Origin: Planococcus glaciei
GTDB lineage: Bacteria > Bacillota > Bacilli > Bacillales_A > Planococcaceae
DNA: 64,000 nt
Assembly: GCF_900099655.1 (NCBI RefSeq)
Contig: NZ_FNDC01000007.1
Span: 1-64,000 of the forward strand
Reading direction: 5' to 3'
The translations under genes were made by a program, and so were the position numbers. Below, one piece after another: positions 8,475 to 18,556 of this stretch; positions within the stretch are counted from its first letter, which is position 1, and each line of letters starts with the position of its first letter. Under the pieces are notes generated by a model, which saw nothing but the letters and a program-made list of their open reading frames with translations, was not told the origin of the DNA and ran no database searches.

Positions 8475-8505
8475 AAAAGAAAAACAGCCGCCCTAAGGCG
8501 GCTGT
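8475..8505 (-). terminator. Terminator of the ftsZ transcript
   Basis: A 9-bp GC-rich stem (8484-8492 with 8497-8505, loop CTAA) followed on the minus strand by a T-rich run. It closes the division and cell-wall cluster that begins at mraZ. Confidence 0.92.
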
Positions 8506-8514
8506 CGATTTCAA

Positions 8515-9690
8515 TTATCTTCTCTTTTGGCGGTTGCGCAGGAATGTAGGGATGTCTAATGCATCTTCCTGTGGTTTGTCCTGGCGGGCAGGCTCTTGCT
8601 GATACGACGGGTAATGCTCTTCCCGGCGCTGGTCTTCCCGGCGCGATTCACGAAGAGACGGCGGAGACTGCTGTTGGATTGACTGCACTCGGCTTGAGTT
8701 TAATCCTGATCCTCTTGGCGTTCTCGGCTGCAGTAATTCTTCGTTAAATCCGGTAGCAATAACGGTAACTACGATTTCATCTTTTAAGTTGTCGTTGATG
8801 ACCGATCCGAAAATCATGTTTACATCTTCGTCAGAAGCTGAAGCCACGATATCTGCTGCTTCTTGTACTTCATAAAGGCTAAGATTAGATCCGCCTGTGA
8901 TGTTCATCAAAACACCTTTCGCTCCGTCAACAGAGACTTCAAGCAACGGGCTTGAAACAGCTTTTTTCGCTGCTTCAGATGCACGGTTTTCGCCTGAAGA
9001 AACACCGATCCCCATCAAAGCAGAACCTTTGTTGGACATGATTGTTTTTACGTCAGCAAAGTCAAGGTTGATTAGTCCAGGTACAGCGATCAAATCGGAA
9101 ATACCTTGAACCCCTTGGCGAAGGACGTTATCCGCTTCGCGGAAAGCTTCAAGCATTGGCGTGCTCTTGTCGACGATTTCAAGCAAACGGTCGTTTGGAA
9201 TGACGATTAGCGTGTCAACAGATTCTTTCATCGTGCTGATTCCGCTGATTGCCTGAGTCGAACGCTTGCGTCCTTCGAAAGTGAATGGGCGAGTTACAAC
9301 CCCAACAGTCAAAGCGCCCAATTCTTTGGCAATCCCTGCAATTACAGGTGCTGCTCCCGTACCGGTTCCGCCGCCCATGCCGGCAGTAACAAATACCATA
9401 TCTGCTCCGCGCAAAGCTTCTTCGATTTGTTCTTTGCTTTCTTCAGCCGCTTTTTTGCCGACTTCCGGATTTGCGCCTGCTCCAAGTCCGCGAGTCAGTT
9501 TGCCTCCGATTTGAAGTCTAGTTTCAGCTTTTGAAAGGTTTAAAGCTTGTGCATCTGTATTTACAGCGATGAATTCTACGCCTTGCACTCCGTGTTCGAT
9601 CATACGGTTTACTGCGTTGTTTCCGCCGCCGCCTACACCGATTACTTTAATGACTGCCAGTGCATCGATTGATGTATCAAATTCCAACAT
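8515..9690 (-). CDS. ftsZ: Cell division GTPase FtsZ
   Basis: The tubulin homologue that polymerises into the Z ring. The GTP-binding signature GGGTGTG is at residues 106-112. The catalytic T7 loop [11 protein letters not shown] lies near residue 208. A variable Q/R/E-rich linker (about 320-375) is followed by the conserved C-terminal peptide [14 protein letters not shown], which binds FtsA and SepF. Both partners are encoded in this window. At 391 residues the length is normal for Bacilli. Confidence 0.98.
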   Translation of the reverse strand: MLEFDTSIDALAVIKVIGVGGGGNNAVNRMIEHGVQGVEFIAVNTDAQALNLSKAETRLQIGGKLTRGLGAGANPEVGKKAAEESKEQIEEALRGADMVFVTAGMGGGTGTGAAPVIAGIAKELGALTVGVVTRPFTFEGRKRSTQAISGISTMKESVDTLIVIPNDRLLEIVDKSTPMLEAFREADNVLRQGVQGISDLIAVPGLINLDFADVKTIMSNKGSALMGIGVSSGENRASEAAKKAVSSPLLEVSVDGAKGVLMNITGGSNLSLYEVQEAADIVASASDEDVNMIFGSVINDNLKDEIVVTVIATGFNEELLQPRTPRGSGLNSSRVQSIQQQSPPSLRESRREDQRREEHYPSYQQEPARQDKPQEDALDIPTFLRNRQKRR

Positions 9691-9746
9691 TCTTTTTCCT
9701 CCTATATATTGCTCAGCTTTAGATTAAGCATAATGCAATGTTGATT

Positions 9747-11033
9747 TTATTCAAAGAATCTATCAAACATTTTTTTAGCTTTTGTAACAACGCCTTCACC
9801 GCTTTGTTTAGGCTGCTTTTGCTTTTTAGGCTGCTGGTGCTGTGGTTCCGGCTCTACATGTGCAGATTCGGACAAAGCGCCTCCGCTTCCTACATTGCCA
9901 TAGAACATATCTTCCATGTAAGCGTACTGGATCAAGCCGACAGCGGTCGTGTATTGAGGCTCACGCACACCGATGAATTCCGGTACATACAGGCGGACGC
10001 GCGTTTGCATGATGTGGCGCGCCAATTCCGGCAGCCCTTCAAGTTTAGCCATGCCGCCAGTCAATACGACTCCTCCTGGAAGGTCTTGATATCCAAGACG
10101 GTAAAGCTCATCTAAAATCAATTCGAAAAGTTCTTCCAGGCGAACTCCGATTATTTCAGATATGTATTTTTGGCTGTACTGCTCTTTTGAATCGGAACCG
10201 ATTACTTCCACTTCGAACAATTCATCTTCAGAAGCATCGTCATAAAACGCATGACCATACTCCAGTTTGATTTTTTCAGCTTGTTCTGTTGGCGTTTTCA
10301 GGACGATGGATAAATCTTTGGTCACATGGTCTCCACCGACTGGAATAACGGAAGAAGCAGTCAAATGGCCATCTTGGAAGACAGCTATTGATGTTGACCC
10401 TCCACCGATGTCGATGCAGGCAGTGCCGTGATTTTTTTCATCTTCTGTCAATGCAACATACCCTGCGACAAGTGGCTGAACGTAAATATCACGGATTTGC
10501 AAGCCCGCACGTTCTACGCATCTTAACACATTATGCAAAATGGTTTTTGATGTTGTCACCATTGTACCATCCATTTCAAGGCGAATCCCAATCATACCTC
10601 GCGGATCTTTGATTTCATCCAAATGGTCGACGATATACTGTTCAGGAATGATATTGACCAATTCCCGTTCAGGCGGAATGGAAATAACTTGCGCCGCTTC
10701 AAGAACGCGGTCCAGGTCATCATCCGTAATTTCGCGGTTTTCGCTGTTGACCGCCACTACCCCTTTGACAGGATGAAGAGCTGCTTTGTTAGCCGGGATC
10801 CCCAGCACTACCTCGTGGATCGACTTTCCGATCATGCGCTCCGCTTGGTCAACTGCTTTTTTAATGGATTGAACTGTAGCATCTATATCAACAATCGCAC
10901 CTTTTCTGATTCCGTTTGATTTTACATTTCCTACGCCAATGACATGTAAAGATTTGTTGGCCATTTCTCCGATTAATACTTTAACGGATGACGAACCGAT
11001 GTCTAGGCTTACGTATAATTCTGATTGACTCAA
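9747..11033 (-). CDS. ftsA: Cell division protein FtsA
   Basis: An actin-like ATPase that tethers FtsZ filaments to the membrane. The N-terminal phosphate loop LDIGSSSVKVLIGE and the second phosphate motif CIDIGGGSTSIAVF are present, along with the 1C domain between them. The last residues form the amphipathic membrane helix (VVTKAKKMFDRFFE), preceded by a Q/K-rich linker. Translation starts at TTG (11031-11033), with AAGGAGG upstream; no ATG fits. 428 residues. Confidence 0.97.
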   Translation of the reverse strand: MSQSELYVSLDIGSSSVKVLIGEMANKSLHVIGVGNVKSNGIRKGAIVDIDATVQSIKKAVDQAERMIGKSIHEVVLGIPANKAALHPVKGVVAVNSENREITDDDLDRVLEAAQVISIPPERELVNIIPEQYIVDHLDEIKDPRGMIGIRLEMDGTMVTTSKTILHNVLRCVERAGLQIRDIYVQPLVAGYVALTEDEKNHGTACIDIGGGSTSIAVFQDGHLTASSVIPVGGDHVTKDLSIVLKTPTEQAEKIKLEYGHAFYDDASEDELFEVEVIGSDSKEQYSQKYISEIIGVRLEELFELILDELYRLGYQDLPGGVVLTGGMAKLEGLPELARHIMQTRVRLYVPEFIGVREPQYTTAVGLIQYAYMEDMFYGNVGSGGALSESAHVEPEPQHQQPKKQKQPKQSGEGVVTKAKKMFDRFFE

Positions 11034-11132
11034 TTCGTGGCACCTCCTTAATAAACTTCTATATTATATTCTATTGTAAATTGTATCCCTTGTCTAAGTA
11101 AAACAGCACAACTTTGTAAATTTTCCTTCAAC

Positions 11133-11498
11133 TTACCCCTGTAATTCACGAACTTCCTTTTTTTCTGCCCATTTTGTCAAAAGAATCCGGCGGATGACAG
11201 CGATATTTTGGAATAAGCGAACCCCAAATGCAAAAATGGCGGCTAAATATAAATCGACTCCCAGATGCACGCCGATAAACGCCAGTGCAGCTGCCAGTAC
11301 AATATTGAAGAAAAAGCCGGAGACAAATACTTTGTCATCGTAAACGCCCTGCAAATGCGCCCGGATTCCACCGAACAAAGTGTCAAGCGAAGCAAGCACG
11401 GCAATGGACAAATAATCTGCATATTCAGGAGGGATTTGCATATCGGTTAATAGGCCGAGCGAAATTCCAAGCAATAAACCCAGTATTGACAACCACAT
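11133..11498 (-). CDS. sbp: Small basic protein (Sbp family, DUF1290)
   Basis: A 121-residue membrane protein with three to four hydrophobic segments and the family stretch YLSIAVLASLDTLFGGIRAHLQGVYDDKVFVSGFFFN. Sbp is found between ylxX and ftsA in Bacillus. Its role is unknown, though its place in the cluster suggests the division membrane. It begins two bases after ylxX ends. A 99-base AT-rich gap separates it from ftsA. Confidence 0.88.
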   Translation of the reverse strand: MWLSILGLLLGISLGLLTDMQIPPEYADYLSIAVLASLDTLFGGIRAHLQGVYDDKVFVSGFFFNIVLAAALAFIGVHLGVDLYLAAIFAFGVRLFQNIAVIRRILLTKWAEKKEVRELQG

Positions 11499-11500
11499 AC

Positions 11501-12217
11501 TTATTCCCCCTCCACTTTTTCTAATTGCTGATAGTTGTGTTCTTTGTCATAAGCTTCAACAGTCAGTTGATCTATTGGTTCGGTAATAATGACAGAAAGG
11601 TTATCAATATAAAAATCATCGTGTATGCGAGATGACATTAAATGATTATACAGCTTTTCCGTGTCATCCATCGTTTTTGAAACAATTTTAATTTTAAATG
11701 GCGGAGTTTGAACTGGAACGGTATTGACAGTGGTCGTTCCATTAATGTCGCGGATGGCGGTTGTATTGACCACTCGGTTGCCGTCAATCGAAATGTAGAG
11801 CCCATTATGGCGATTGATTTCATTGACCAGGCGGATCAATAGATCGGGTGCGATCCCTTCAATATTCAAACCTAAAGCGACTGCTTCTGGAGAGGGTTCA
11901 ATGGAGATTTCTATGCCTGGGCCGGTCATTTCGTCCAGGCCAGCTGCACTTCTTAAATCCTCGACTGTTTCTTTTAATGCCTGTTCCGGACTCTCATTCG
12001 ATGCATCTTCGTATTTGGACAAGGTATCATCAACGGTGCCGATCTCTGTCAGCAGCTCCGAATGCAGCTGCATTTCGCGCGAAAGTTCCTGCCTGATTTC
12101 CCAAATATCCCGTGTGTCGCGCGCATCCGGTTCATTGATGGTGTTATATTGTACCGCCGCCATCAAACCGATGATGAATAAGATGACTGAGAAGCGGGAA
12201 GAGAGTTTCTTTTTCAT
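11501..12217 (-). CDS. ylxX: DUF881 family protein YlxX
   Basis: A 238-residue protein with one N-terminal membrane anchor (about residues 7-25), a coiled coil (about 35-75) and a DUF881 domain (about 90-230, with the stretches TGPGIEISIEPSP and LYISIDGNRVVNTTAIRDI). It is one of two adjacent DUF881 paralogues, here and at 12233, as in B. subtilis. The function is unknown; location points to the cell-envelope side of the division site. Confidence 0.82.
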   Translation of the reverse strand: MKKKLSSRFSVILFIIGLMAAVQYNTINEPDARDTRDIWEIRQELSREMQLHSELLTEIGTVDDTLSKYEDASNESPEQALKETVEDLRSAAGLDEMTGPGIEISIEPSPEAVALGLNIEGIAPDLLIRLVNEINRHNGLYISIDGNRVVNTTAIRDINGTTTVNTVPVQTPPFKIKIVSKTMDDTEKLYNHLMSSRIHDDFYIDNLSVIITEPIDQLTVEAYDKEHNYQQLEKVEGE

Positions 12218-12232
12218 GCTGCCTCTCCCCTC

Positions 12233-12967
12233 CTATGATTCTGTCAGCAACGCTGGCATGGAAATTTTTTGTCCTGCGTCCAATGTGACGATGATATTAT
12301 CATTTACAAGCTGATCCATAACGCCGCCTGATAGCTTCATGGAAGATTCCAGCACGTCTGGTTCTCCGATTGCTTCAATTGTGAAAGGCGCCGGGTACTG
12401 GACGCCGTCTACGGTAATGACCGGTCCGGTGCAGACAATATACGAATTCGCGTGGATTCGCTGTCCGTTGATTGAAATGGCTTGTGCACCTGAAATATAC
12501 AGTTCATTGATCACTTGGAACACATGGCTCTCATGTACAATATAATCATTCGGATTCACTGAATCCGGCTCGTAATCGCCGTCCTGCAGCGTTACTTTTA
12601 ATCCGTCGCCTTTAACCGGCAGAATGCCGATATACCGGCGCAGCGCTTCCGCTTCTTCCGTATAGTCGGCAAAACGGTTTTCGCCGTCTGAAAATGAATC
12701 TTCATATTCCTGGACAGTTGCTTGTTTTTCTTGTAATTCCTCACGCAATGATTTGTTGCGTTCCTGCTGTTCAATCAATTCTCCCCGAAACCGCTTTTCT
12801 TCCTCAGAGAAAGATTTTCCGTCAAAGTTTCTGGCTGCCTCTTCCTCTTGGGAAAGGCTGTAGGAATAAGCCATGATAAAGCCCAATACGAGAAAAACGA
12901 GAGAAAAGATGATCGATTTACTGAAGCTTGTCCGGTTATTCTTCTTCGGCTGCTTCGGATTCTTCAT
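12233..12967 (-). CDS. ylxW: DUF881 family protein YlxW
   Basis: The second DUF881 paralogue. A basic N-terminus is followed by a membrane anchor (about residues 18-36), a coiled coil (about 45-90) and a DUF881 domain, with AISINGQRIHANSYIVCTGPVI near the middle. The start at 12967 (MKNPKQPKK) is chosen because GGAAGGTG precedes it at good spacing. Even so it overlaps the 3' end of divIB by 32 bases. Function unknown. Confidence 0.8.
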   Translation of the reverse strand: MKNPKQPKKNNRTSFSKSIIFSLVFLVLGFIMAYSYSLSQEEEAARNFDGKSFSEEEKRFRGELIEQQERNKSLREELQEKQATVQEYEDSFSDGENRFADYTEEAEALRRYIGILPVKGDGLKVTLQDGDYEPDSVNPNDYIVHESHVFQVINELYISGAQAISINGQRIHANSYIVCTGPVITVDGVQYPAPFTIEAIGEPDVLESSMKLSGGVMDQLVNDNIIVTLDAGQKISMPALLTES

Positions 12968-13730
12968 TCTCAGCACCTTCCTTCCGAGGACCGTAGACGT
13001 CATCGTACGAACGGAAGAAAATTCCGACCTCCATGTCTATCACACCTTTTTGGCCGTCTTCAAGCTGAGCTACAACAGAAGGATAATAATTCAGCTTTTC
13101 AGCCAGCGAACTTAATATCCCTCTTACTTCATTTCCATCGTTCATATAGAGCGTAACATAAGCTGCGTCTTCTTCACTTGGAGACAAAATAATCTGGGAG
13201 ATCAAGTTAAATACTTCCGAATCGATCTTTGTCAGCTGAGTGACCAGTTTCGATCTCGTTTTAGCATCTTCAAAATTGGTTAAGATGGGGCCATCAACTG
13301 AAGTTACCGGTTTTTCCAAAGCAAAATTATTCGATAAAACCATCTGGTAGCTATTGCTTTTATCCAGATAACCGATGCTTTCAAACTCTTTAATTTCGAT
13401 CTCTACACCAGTCAGCCATTTTTTATTGACCGAGGATTTTTCTACCCATTCCAGCTCGTCCAGCGTCTTTTCAATATCCGATTCTGTGAAGGACCACATC
13501 GAGTCGCCGATTGACAAGCCGCTGAGCTGTTCATACTCAGCTTCTGCGTACAGCTCTGTACCTGTGAAAGTGATGTCCTGGATTTTACTGTATTTTGTTT
13601 GGCTGTAGATCAGAATGGCCAGCAATACAAGAAAAACGAACAGCAACGCCACGAACTTGCGATTGGTTCTTTTTTTCCGCCGCTCACGAAGCGTCGGGAT
13701 GCGTTCTTCGATATCAATCACTTTGTCCAT
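12936..13730 (-). CDS. divIB: Cell division protein DivIB (FtsQ)
   Basis: A bitopic division protein that works with FtsL and DivIC to activate septal peptidoglycan synthesis. The basic cytoplasmic N-terminus RERRKKRTNRK precedes a transmembrane helix (about residues 27-44), a POTRA domain starting at KIQDITFTGTELY and the beta domain. The C-terminus is a short acidic tail rich in Glu and Ala (last 17 residues). At 264 residues the length is typical. Overlap with ylxW suggests translational coupling. Confidence 0.93.
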   Translation of the reverse strand: MDKVIDIEERIPTLRERRKKRTNRKFVALLFVFLVLLAILIYSQTKYSKIQDITFTGTELYAEAEYEQLSGLSIGDSMWSFTESDIEKTLDELEWVEKSSVNKKWLTGVEIEIKEFESIGYLDKSNSYQMVLSNNFALEKPVTSVDGPILTNFEDAKTRSKLVTQLTKIDSEVFNLISQIILSPSEEDAAYVTLYMNDGNEVRGILSSLAEKLNYYPSVVAQLEDGQKGVIDMEVGIFFRSYDDVYGPRKEGAENEESEAAEEE

Positions 13731-13749
13731 ACTTGCTGCTCCTTTCCCT

Positions 13750-15114
13750 TTATTCGTTCGCTTCTGTTACTTGCAGGACTGCATCGATAAATGCATCTCC
13801 GCGGATTTCAAAACTTTCATATTGATCCCAGCTTGCACATGCCGGAGACAGCAGTATGGTATCCCCATCTTCTGAGTGGCTGACTGCTTTTTCAACAGCA
13901 TCCAGCATGTCCCCTGCTTTTGTAATCGCCGGAACTCCGCAATCTCCAGCAAACTCTGCAAAACGGTCAGCGGTTTCGCCAAATGTGATGAGCGCTTTTA
14001 CCCGTTTCATGTAAGGGCGCAGCTCTTCAAGCGAATGATTGCGCTCAAGCCCGCCAGCCAGCAGGATGATTTGTTCCGGAAATGCTTCAAGCGCACTTTT
14101 TGTCGCCAAAGCATTGGTCGCTTTGGAATCGTTATAGAACTTTCTGCCGTTCCAGGAAGTGATAAATTGGGAACGGTGTTTTACACCTGTGAAGGACGTT
14201 AACACTCGGGTGATGGTTTCTTTCGTTCCGCCCCATAGAAGCGCCGCAGCTGTCGCTGCCAGGATATTCTCCAAGTTATGCTGGCCGCCCAACATGATTT
14301 TCGAGCGTTCAATCACTTTTTCCCCTTGCCAGTAAACAAATTCATCATCTGCACTGATGCTGTGCTGGGTCTTGCCTTTTAACGTAAACGGAATCAGCTG
14401 CGCTTTGCATTTCGCTGCAAACGCTGACAGCAGCGGCTGGTCCGCATTGTAGATAAAATAATCTTCCGATGTCTGGTTCTGGGCAATTTTCATCTTCGAA
14501 GCGGTATAGTCTTCAAACGAACCATGATAGTCCAAATGCGCTTCATAAAAATTGGTGACAATCGCGATGCGCGGCCGGAATGTGTCTGTCCCTTTCAACT
14601 GGAAAGAAGAAAGTTCGGTGACAATGACGTTTTCTTCCGTCGCGTTTTCAGCAACACCGCTTGCAACAGTTCCGATATTCCCTGCAATCAACGGTTTCTT
14701 GCGATCCTGGTTGAGCATATGGAACAGCAAAGTAGTGGTTGTCGTTTTGCCGTTGGAACCCGTTATGCCGATAAAAGGAGCTTCACTGATCAAATAAGCC
14801 AATTCAATTTCCGTCCATATCGGAATCCCTTTTTCAATTGCCGACTCGATAATCACGTTGTTGTATGGAATACCCGGGTTCTTCACCACTAATTCAAAGC
14901 CTTCATCCAATAGATCTTCCGGATGTCTTCCGCAAATTACGGTCACTCCCATGTTCAATAGTTCCTGGGCTTCTGAGTTTTCTTCAAAAGGCTTAGCATC
15001 ATTAACCGTAACAAAAGCACCTAACCCATGGAGAATGCGAGCGGCTGTAAATCCGCTTTTCGCAAGCCCCAAAACAAGCACCTTTTTTTGATAAAGTTGT
15101 TCAACTTGCTTCAT
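13750..15114 (-). CDS. murD: UDP-N-acetylmuramoyl-L-alanine--D-glutamate ligase
   Basis: Adds D-glutamate to UDP-MurNAc-L-Ala in the cytoplasm. The Mur ligase ATP loop GITGSNGKTTTTTLL is near residue 115. The conserved central and C-terminal motifs (NFYEAHLDYHGSFEDYTASK, KFYNDSKATNALAT, LLAGGLERN, LLSPACASWDQYESFEIRGDAF) all occur in order. 454 residues, normal. It lies directly downstream of mraY; murE and murG, neighbours in many bacilli, are absent here. Confidence 0.97.
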   Translation of the reverse strand: MKQVEQLYQKKVLVLGLAKSGFTAARILHGLGAFVTVNDAKPFEENSEAQELLNMGVTVICGRHPEDLLDEGFELVVKNPGIPYNNVIIESAIEKGIPIWTEIELAYLISEAPFIGITGSNGKTTTTTLLFHMLNQDRKKPLIAGNIGTVASGVAENATEENVIVTELSSFQLKGTDTFRPRIAIVTNFYEAHLDYHGSFEDYTASKMKIAQNQTSEDYFIYNADQPLLSAFAAKCKAQLIPFTLKGKTQHSISADDEFVYWQGEKVIERSKIMLGGQHNLENILAATAAALLWGGTKETITRVLTSFTGVKHRSQFITSWNGRKFYNDSKATNALATKSALEAFPEQIILLAGGLERNHSLEELRPYMKRVKALITFGETADRFAEFAGDCGVPAITKAGDMLDAVEKAVSHSEDGDTILLSPACASWDQYESFEIRGDAFIDAVLQVTEANE

Positions 15115-15115
15115 T

Positions 15116-16087
15116 TTATAAGACCTCCAAAGCTACTGCAATTAATGCGGCAATCAGGCCGACCAGCCAAAAGACTGTGACGACTTTCCATTCTGACCAT
15201 CCGCTCAGCTCAAAATGATGATGAATCGGACTCATTTTGAAAATACGTTTTTTTCTTAATTTGAAACTGCCGACCTGTAAGATGACGGATAGCGTTTCAA
15301 TAACAAATACCAGGCCGATCAGTAAAAGCAAAAGCTCCTGTTTCAATAAAATTGAAACCATTGCGAGTGCTCCGCCGAGCGCCAATGAACCCGTATCTCC
15401 CATAAAGACTTTCGCCGGGTATTTATTGAATACCAGGAACCCAAGCAAAGCGCCTGCTACAGAAAACGTAAACAATGCAATGGCATTTTCATCCTGATGG
15501 ATAGCCAAAACCCCGAACGCAGCAAAAGCGATTGAAGCTGTGCCTGCAACCAATCCGTCGAGTCCGTCTGTCAGATTGACCGCATTGGAAAAACCGACGA
15601 GCCAGAAGATGATAAACAGCACATACACAAACGACAGTTCAATTGCGGCACCCGTGAACGGAATCGACACCGATGTGTCGAATTCTGTGCCGTTCAGAAG
15701 CAGGAACGAAATAACGGCAATAACGATTTGGGCGATCAATTTCTGCAGGGAAGTTAATCCCAAGTTTCTTTTTAGCACCACTTTAATAAAATCATCCAAA
15801 AAGCCGATTAAGCCGAAACCGAAAAGCACCAGCAAAAGAATCAGAATATCCGCTGTCAGCCCTTCAGTAAACAGTGCGACCAGCAAAACGGTCACAATAA
15901 TAGCGATTAAATACACAAGGCCCCCCATTGTCGGGGTCCCTGTTTTTTTCATATGGGATTCAGGCCCTTCTTCCCGGATACTCTGGCCAAATTTCATTCT
16001 TCTCAATAAGGGAATAAAAAGCGGCATCAGTATAACTGTCAGTAAAAAAGCGGCTCCAAAACCAATTAATAAATTAACGTCCATCAT
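15116..16087 (-). CDS. mraY: Phospho-N-acetylmuramoyl-pentapeptide transferase
   Basis: Integral membrane enzyme that makes lipid I from UDP-MurNAc-pentapeptide and undecaprenyl phosphate. About ten transmembrane helices. The catalytic aspartate region [33 protein letters not shown] and the [10 protein letters not shown] motif are all present. 323 residues. The ATG has AAGGAG upstream. Confidence 0.97.
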   Translation of the reverse strand: MMDVNLLIGFGAAFLLTVILMPLFIPLLRRMKFGQSIREEGPESHMKKTGTPTMGGLVYLIAIIVTVLLVALFTEGLTADILILLLVLFGFGLIGFLDDFIKVVLKRNLGLTSLQKLIAQIVIAVISFLLLNGTEFDTSVSIPFTGAAIELSFVYVLFIIFWLVGFSNAVNLTDGLDGLVAGTASIAFAAFGVLAIHQDENAIALFTFSVAGALLGFLVFNKYPAKVFMGDTGSLALGGALAMVSILLKQELLLLLIGLVFVIETLSVILQVGSFKLRKKRIFKMSPIHHHFELSGWSEWKVVTVFWLVGLIAALIAVALEVL

Positions 16088-16108
16088 AGAACTCCTTTAA
16101 GCAATAAA

Positions 16109-18556
16109 TTATTCAGTTGGATCTTCAACTATTTCTTCTTCGATTGTTTCTCCAGCTGAACCTTCTTCAGCTGGTTCTTCAACAGTTTCTGTTGGTTCTT
16201 CCGGTGTTGCTTCTACGGCGTCTACAGGCGTTTCCTCTGCAGATTCTTCAGAAGCTGCACCGTTTTCTTCCGGCACTGCTTCTTCAGGGGTTTCTTCCGT
16301 CCCTGGTTCTGCTGCATCTTGTCCTGCTGCGCCTTCAGCCTCGTCTTCGGCCGGTTCTTCAGGTGCGCCTTCAAAACTATCCGTCGACTGGATTTGCGAG
16401 GCGTTTTCAGGCGTCTGAAGACGTATGACGACCGGATCTTTTAAGGTGACTTTTGAACCCGGAGAAAGGCTCTGGCTCACGGCATAGCCCTGGCCGGCAA
16501 GTTCCACCGATAACCCGCTGAGCGACTGATACGCCAGTAAATCACGTTTTGACCAGCCCGTAAAGTCCGGCAAAATGGACGGTCCTGCGGTTTTTAAAAT
16601 CACGGTGCCGCCTTCAACGACCGCTTCTCCCGTTGCCGGATACTGGCCTTCCACTTTCGTGCTTCCGCCGGTGACTACCACATTCAGCCCTCTTCCGGCC
16701 AATTGTTCTGTAACTTCCGCAGACGATTTCCCTGTGTAATCCTCCAACTCGGTAGTTTTTACTGATTTCGCATTGTCCGGCTTCACATTCATGTGTTTTA
16801 AGCCGTTTTCCATGACCGAATTAAAAATCTTCGCTACAGGTGCACTTCCATACTCCCCTGCAGGCAATTGCGGCTGTTGGACACCAATATAGACAAGCAG
16901 TTCCGGGTCATCCGCCGGCGCCATTCCCAGGAAAGAATACAAAAATCCATTTTTCCCCTGGTTGATGTAGCGGCCATCCGGTCCCGGCACTTGTGCAGTC
17001 CCGGTCTTGCCGGCTACTGCGTAGTCCTTCAATGCAAACGGCCGGCCCGATCCATTTTCGGAAGTGACAGTCGAAGCGAGGATTTCTTTTACCTTTTCGG
17101 CAGTTTCTGCAGAAATCGGCTGTCCTGCTTTTTCCGGCTTGCTTTTTACGGTCACTTTTCCAGTGTCCGGATTTTTGATTTGGTCAATGACGTACGGCTT
17201 CATCATGACGCCTTCATTGGCAATTGCTGAAGCTGCCTGGATCATTTGGATTGGCGTCACGGTTGAACCTTGACCATATGTTGTCGTCAGACGTTCGATC
17301 GGACCGGTATCCAGCACTTTTCCCGGTGCTTCATTCGGCAAATCGATGCCTGTTTTCTTGCCAAAACCGAATGCATCAATATACTTCATGAAAGTTTCAG
17401 GCCCAATGCGTTCCAGCAGATAAGCCATCGATACGTTGGAAGAGCGCTGAAAACCTTCCAGGAACGTAATGCTTCCCCAGCCTCTACCGCTGTTGTAATC
17501 TCCAATGGTCGTGCCCATCAACGAATAGGTTCCCGAATTGTAATAAGCGTTCGGATCCCATTTGCCTTCTTCAATAGCAGACGCCAAGGTGAACATTTTC
17601 ATCGGCGAACCCGGTTCGATGGTTAATTCTATACTTTCATTGAGCCAATTGTCGGAAAGGCCCTCACGTGTATTCGGATTAAATGTCGGACGCTGTGACA
17701 TTGCCAAAATTTCCCCTGTATCCGGATCTGCCACGACAGCAATCATACGGGCCGGTTCATATTCTTTCTGAACTTTCGTCATCGCGTCTTCCAAGAAATT
17801 CTGAAGGGTTTTATCAAGCGTCAATTGGACATCAGAACCATCCACTGCCGGAGTAACGGCAGATTCGTTGTTCGGCAGCAAAAATCCCCATTTATCGGTG
17901 GAGAATTCGATTTTGCCGTTTTTCCCAGTCAACGCTTTGTTATGGATAGATTCAAGCCCCATCCTTCCTTTTGTGACCATGAGGCCGTCTTTAGTTTCTT
18001 CTTTCATCGCAAAACCGATCAAATGGGAAGCGAATGTCCCATTCGGGTAGAGACGCTTTAAATCTTTGACAAACAGAATGCCTGGCACTTCTTCTTCTTT
18101 CATTTCAAGCATTTTGGTATGGCTGATTTCACGCCCGGCTACTCCGAATTCCACCTGGTAGCGGTCTTTCTCCACGCCTTGTTCCAATATGTCTAAAACT
18201 TTGTCTTCGGCCATTCCCAAATGCTTCGCCAAAAACTCGGCTGTTTCTTCTACATCCACTACGTGGCGGGGATTGCTGGCTTTCTGGGTGGCCGATTCGT
18301 CTAAAACCGCCACCACCTTATACGTCAGTGTATCTTCCGCAATCACTTGTCCGTCACGGTCTAAAATTTTTCCACGCTCAGCAGCCAGCACTTCTTCCTG
18401 CTGGTATTTCGCCGCGGCTTTAGCTGCCAATTCCTGTCCTTCGACTGTGCCAGTTGCCTGTATTGAGACAATTCTGACGGTCAAAATGAAAAAGAGCCCT
18501 GCAAAGACTAAAAATAGCAGAAAGGCTCCCCATTGAAATCGAAACTTTTTTTTCAT
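16109..18556 (-). CDS. pbpB: Division-specific transpeptidase PBP2B, with long acidic tail
   Basis: Class B penicillin-binding protein that cross-links septal peptidoglycan. An N-terminal membrane anchor (about residues 12-30) precedes the dimerisation domain and the transpeptidase. Catalytic motifs are SPMK with Ser317, SSN at 372-374 and KTG at 517-519. Two PASTA domains follow (about 600-658 and 659-715). Unusually, the last 100 residues are a low-complexity tail rich in Glu, Ala, Pro and Thr, ending in EEEIVEDPTE. This makes the protein 815 residues against roughly 715-745 in relatives. The start overlaps the ftsL stop (ATGA). Confidence 0.95.
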   Translation of the reverse strand: MKKKFRFQWGAFLLFLVFAGLFFILTVRIVSIQATGTVEGQELAAKAAAKYQQEEVLAAERGKILDRDGQVIAEDTLTYKVVAVLDESATQKASNPRHVVDVEETAEFLAKHLGMAEDKVLDILEQGVEKDRYQVEFGVAGREISHTKMLEMKEEEVPGILFVKDLKRLYPNGTFASHLIGFAMKEETKDGLMVTKGRMGLESIHNKALTGKNGKIEFSTDKWGFLLPNNESAVTPAVDGSDVQLTLDKTLQNFLEDAMTKVQKEYEPARMIAVVADPDTGEILAMSQRPTFNPNTREGLSDNWLNESIELTIEPGSPMKMFTLASAIEEGKWDPNAYYNSGTYSLMGTTIGDYNSGRGWGSITFLEGFQRSSNVSMAYLLERIGPETFMKYIDAFGFGKKTGIDLPNEAPGKVLDTGPIERLTTTYGQGSTVTPIQMIQAASAIANEGVMMKPYVIDQIKNPDTGKVTVKSKPEKAGQPISAETAEKVKEILASTVTSENGSGRPFALKDYAVAGKTGTAQVPGPDGRYINQGKNGFLYSFLGMAPADDPELLVYIGVQQPQLPAGEYGSAPVAKIFNSVMENGLKHMNVKPDNAKSVKTTELEDYTGKSSAEVTEQLAGRGLNVVVTGGSTKVEGQYPATGEAVVEGGTVILKTAGPSILPDFTGWSKRDLLAYQSLSGLSVELAGQGYAVSQSLSPGSKVTLKDPVVIRLQTPENASQIQSTDSFEGAPEEPAEDEAEGAAGQDAAEPGTEETPEEAVPEENGAASEESAEETPVDAVEATPEEPTETVEEPAEEGSAGETIEEEIVEDPTE

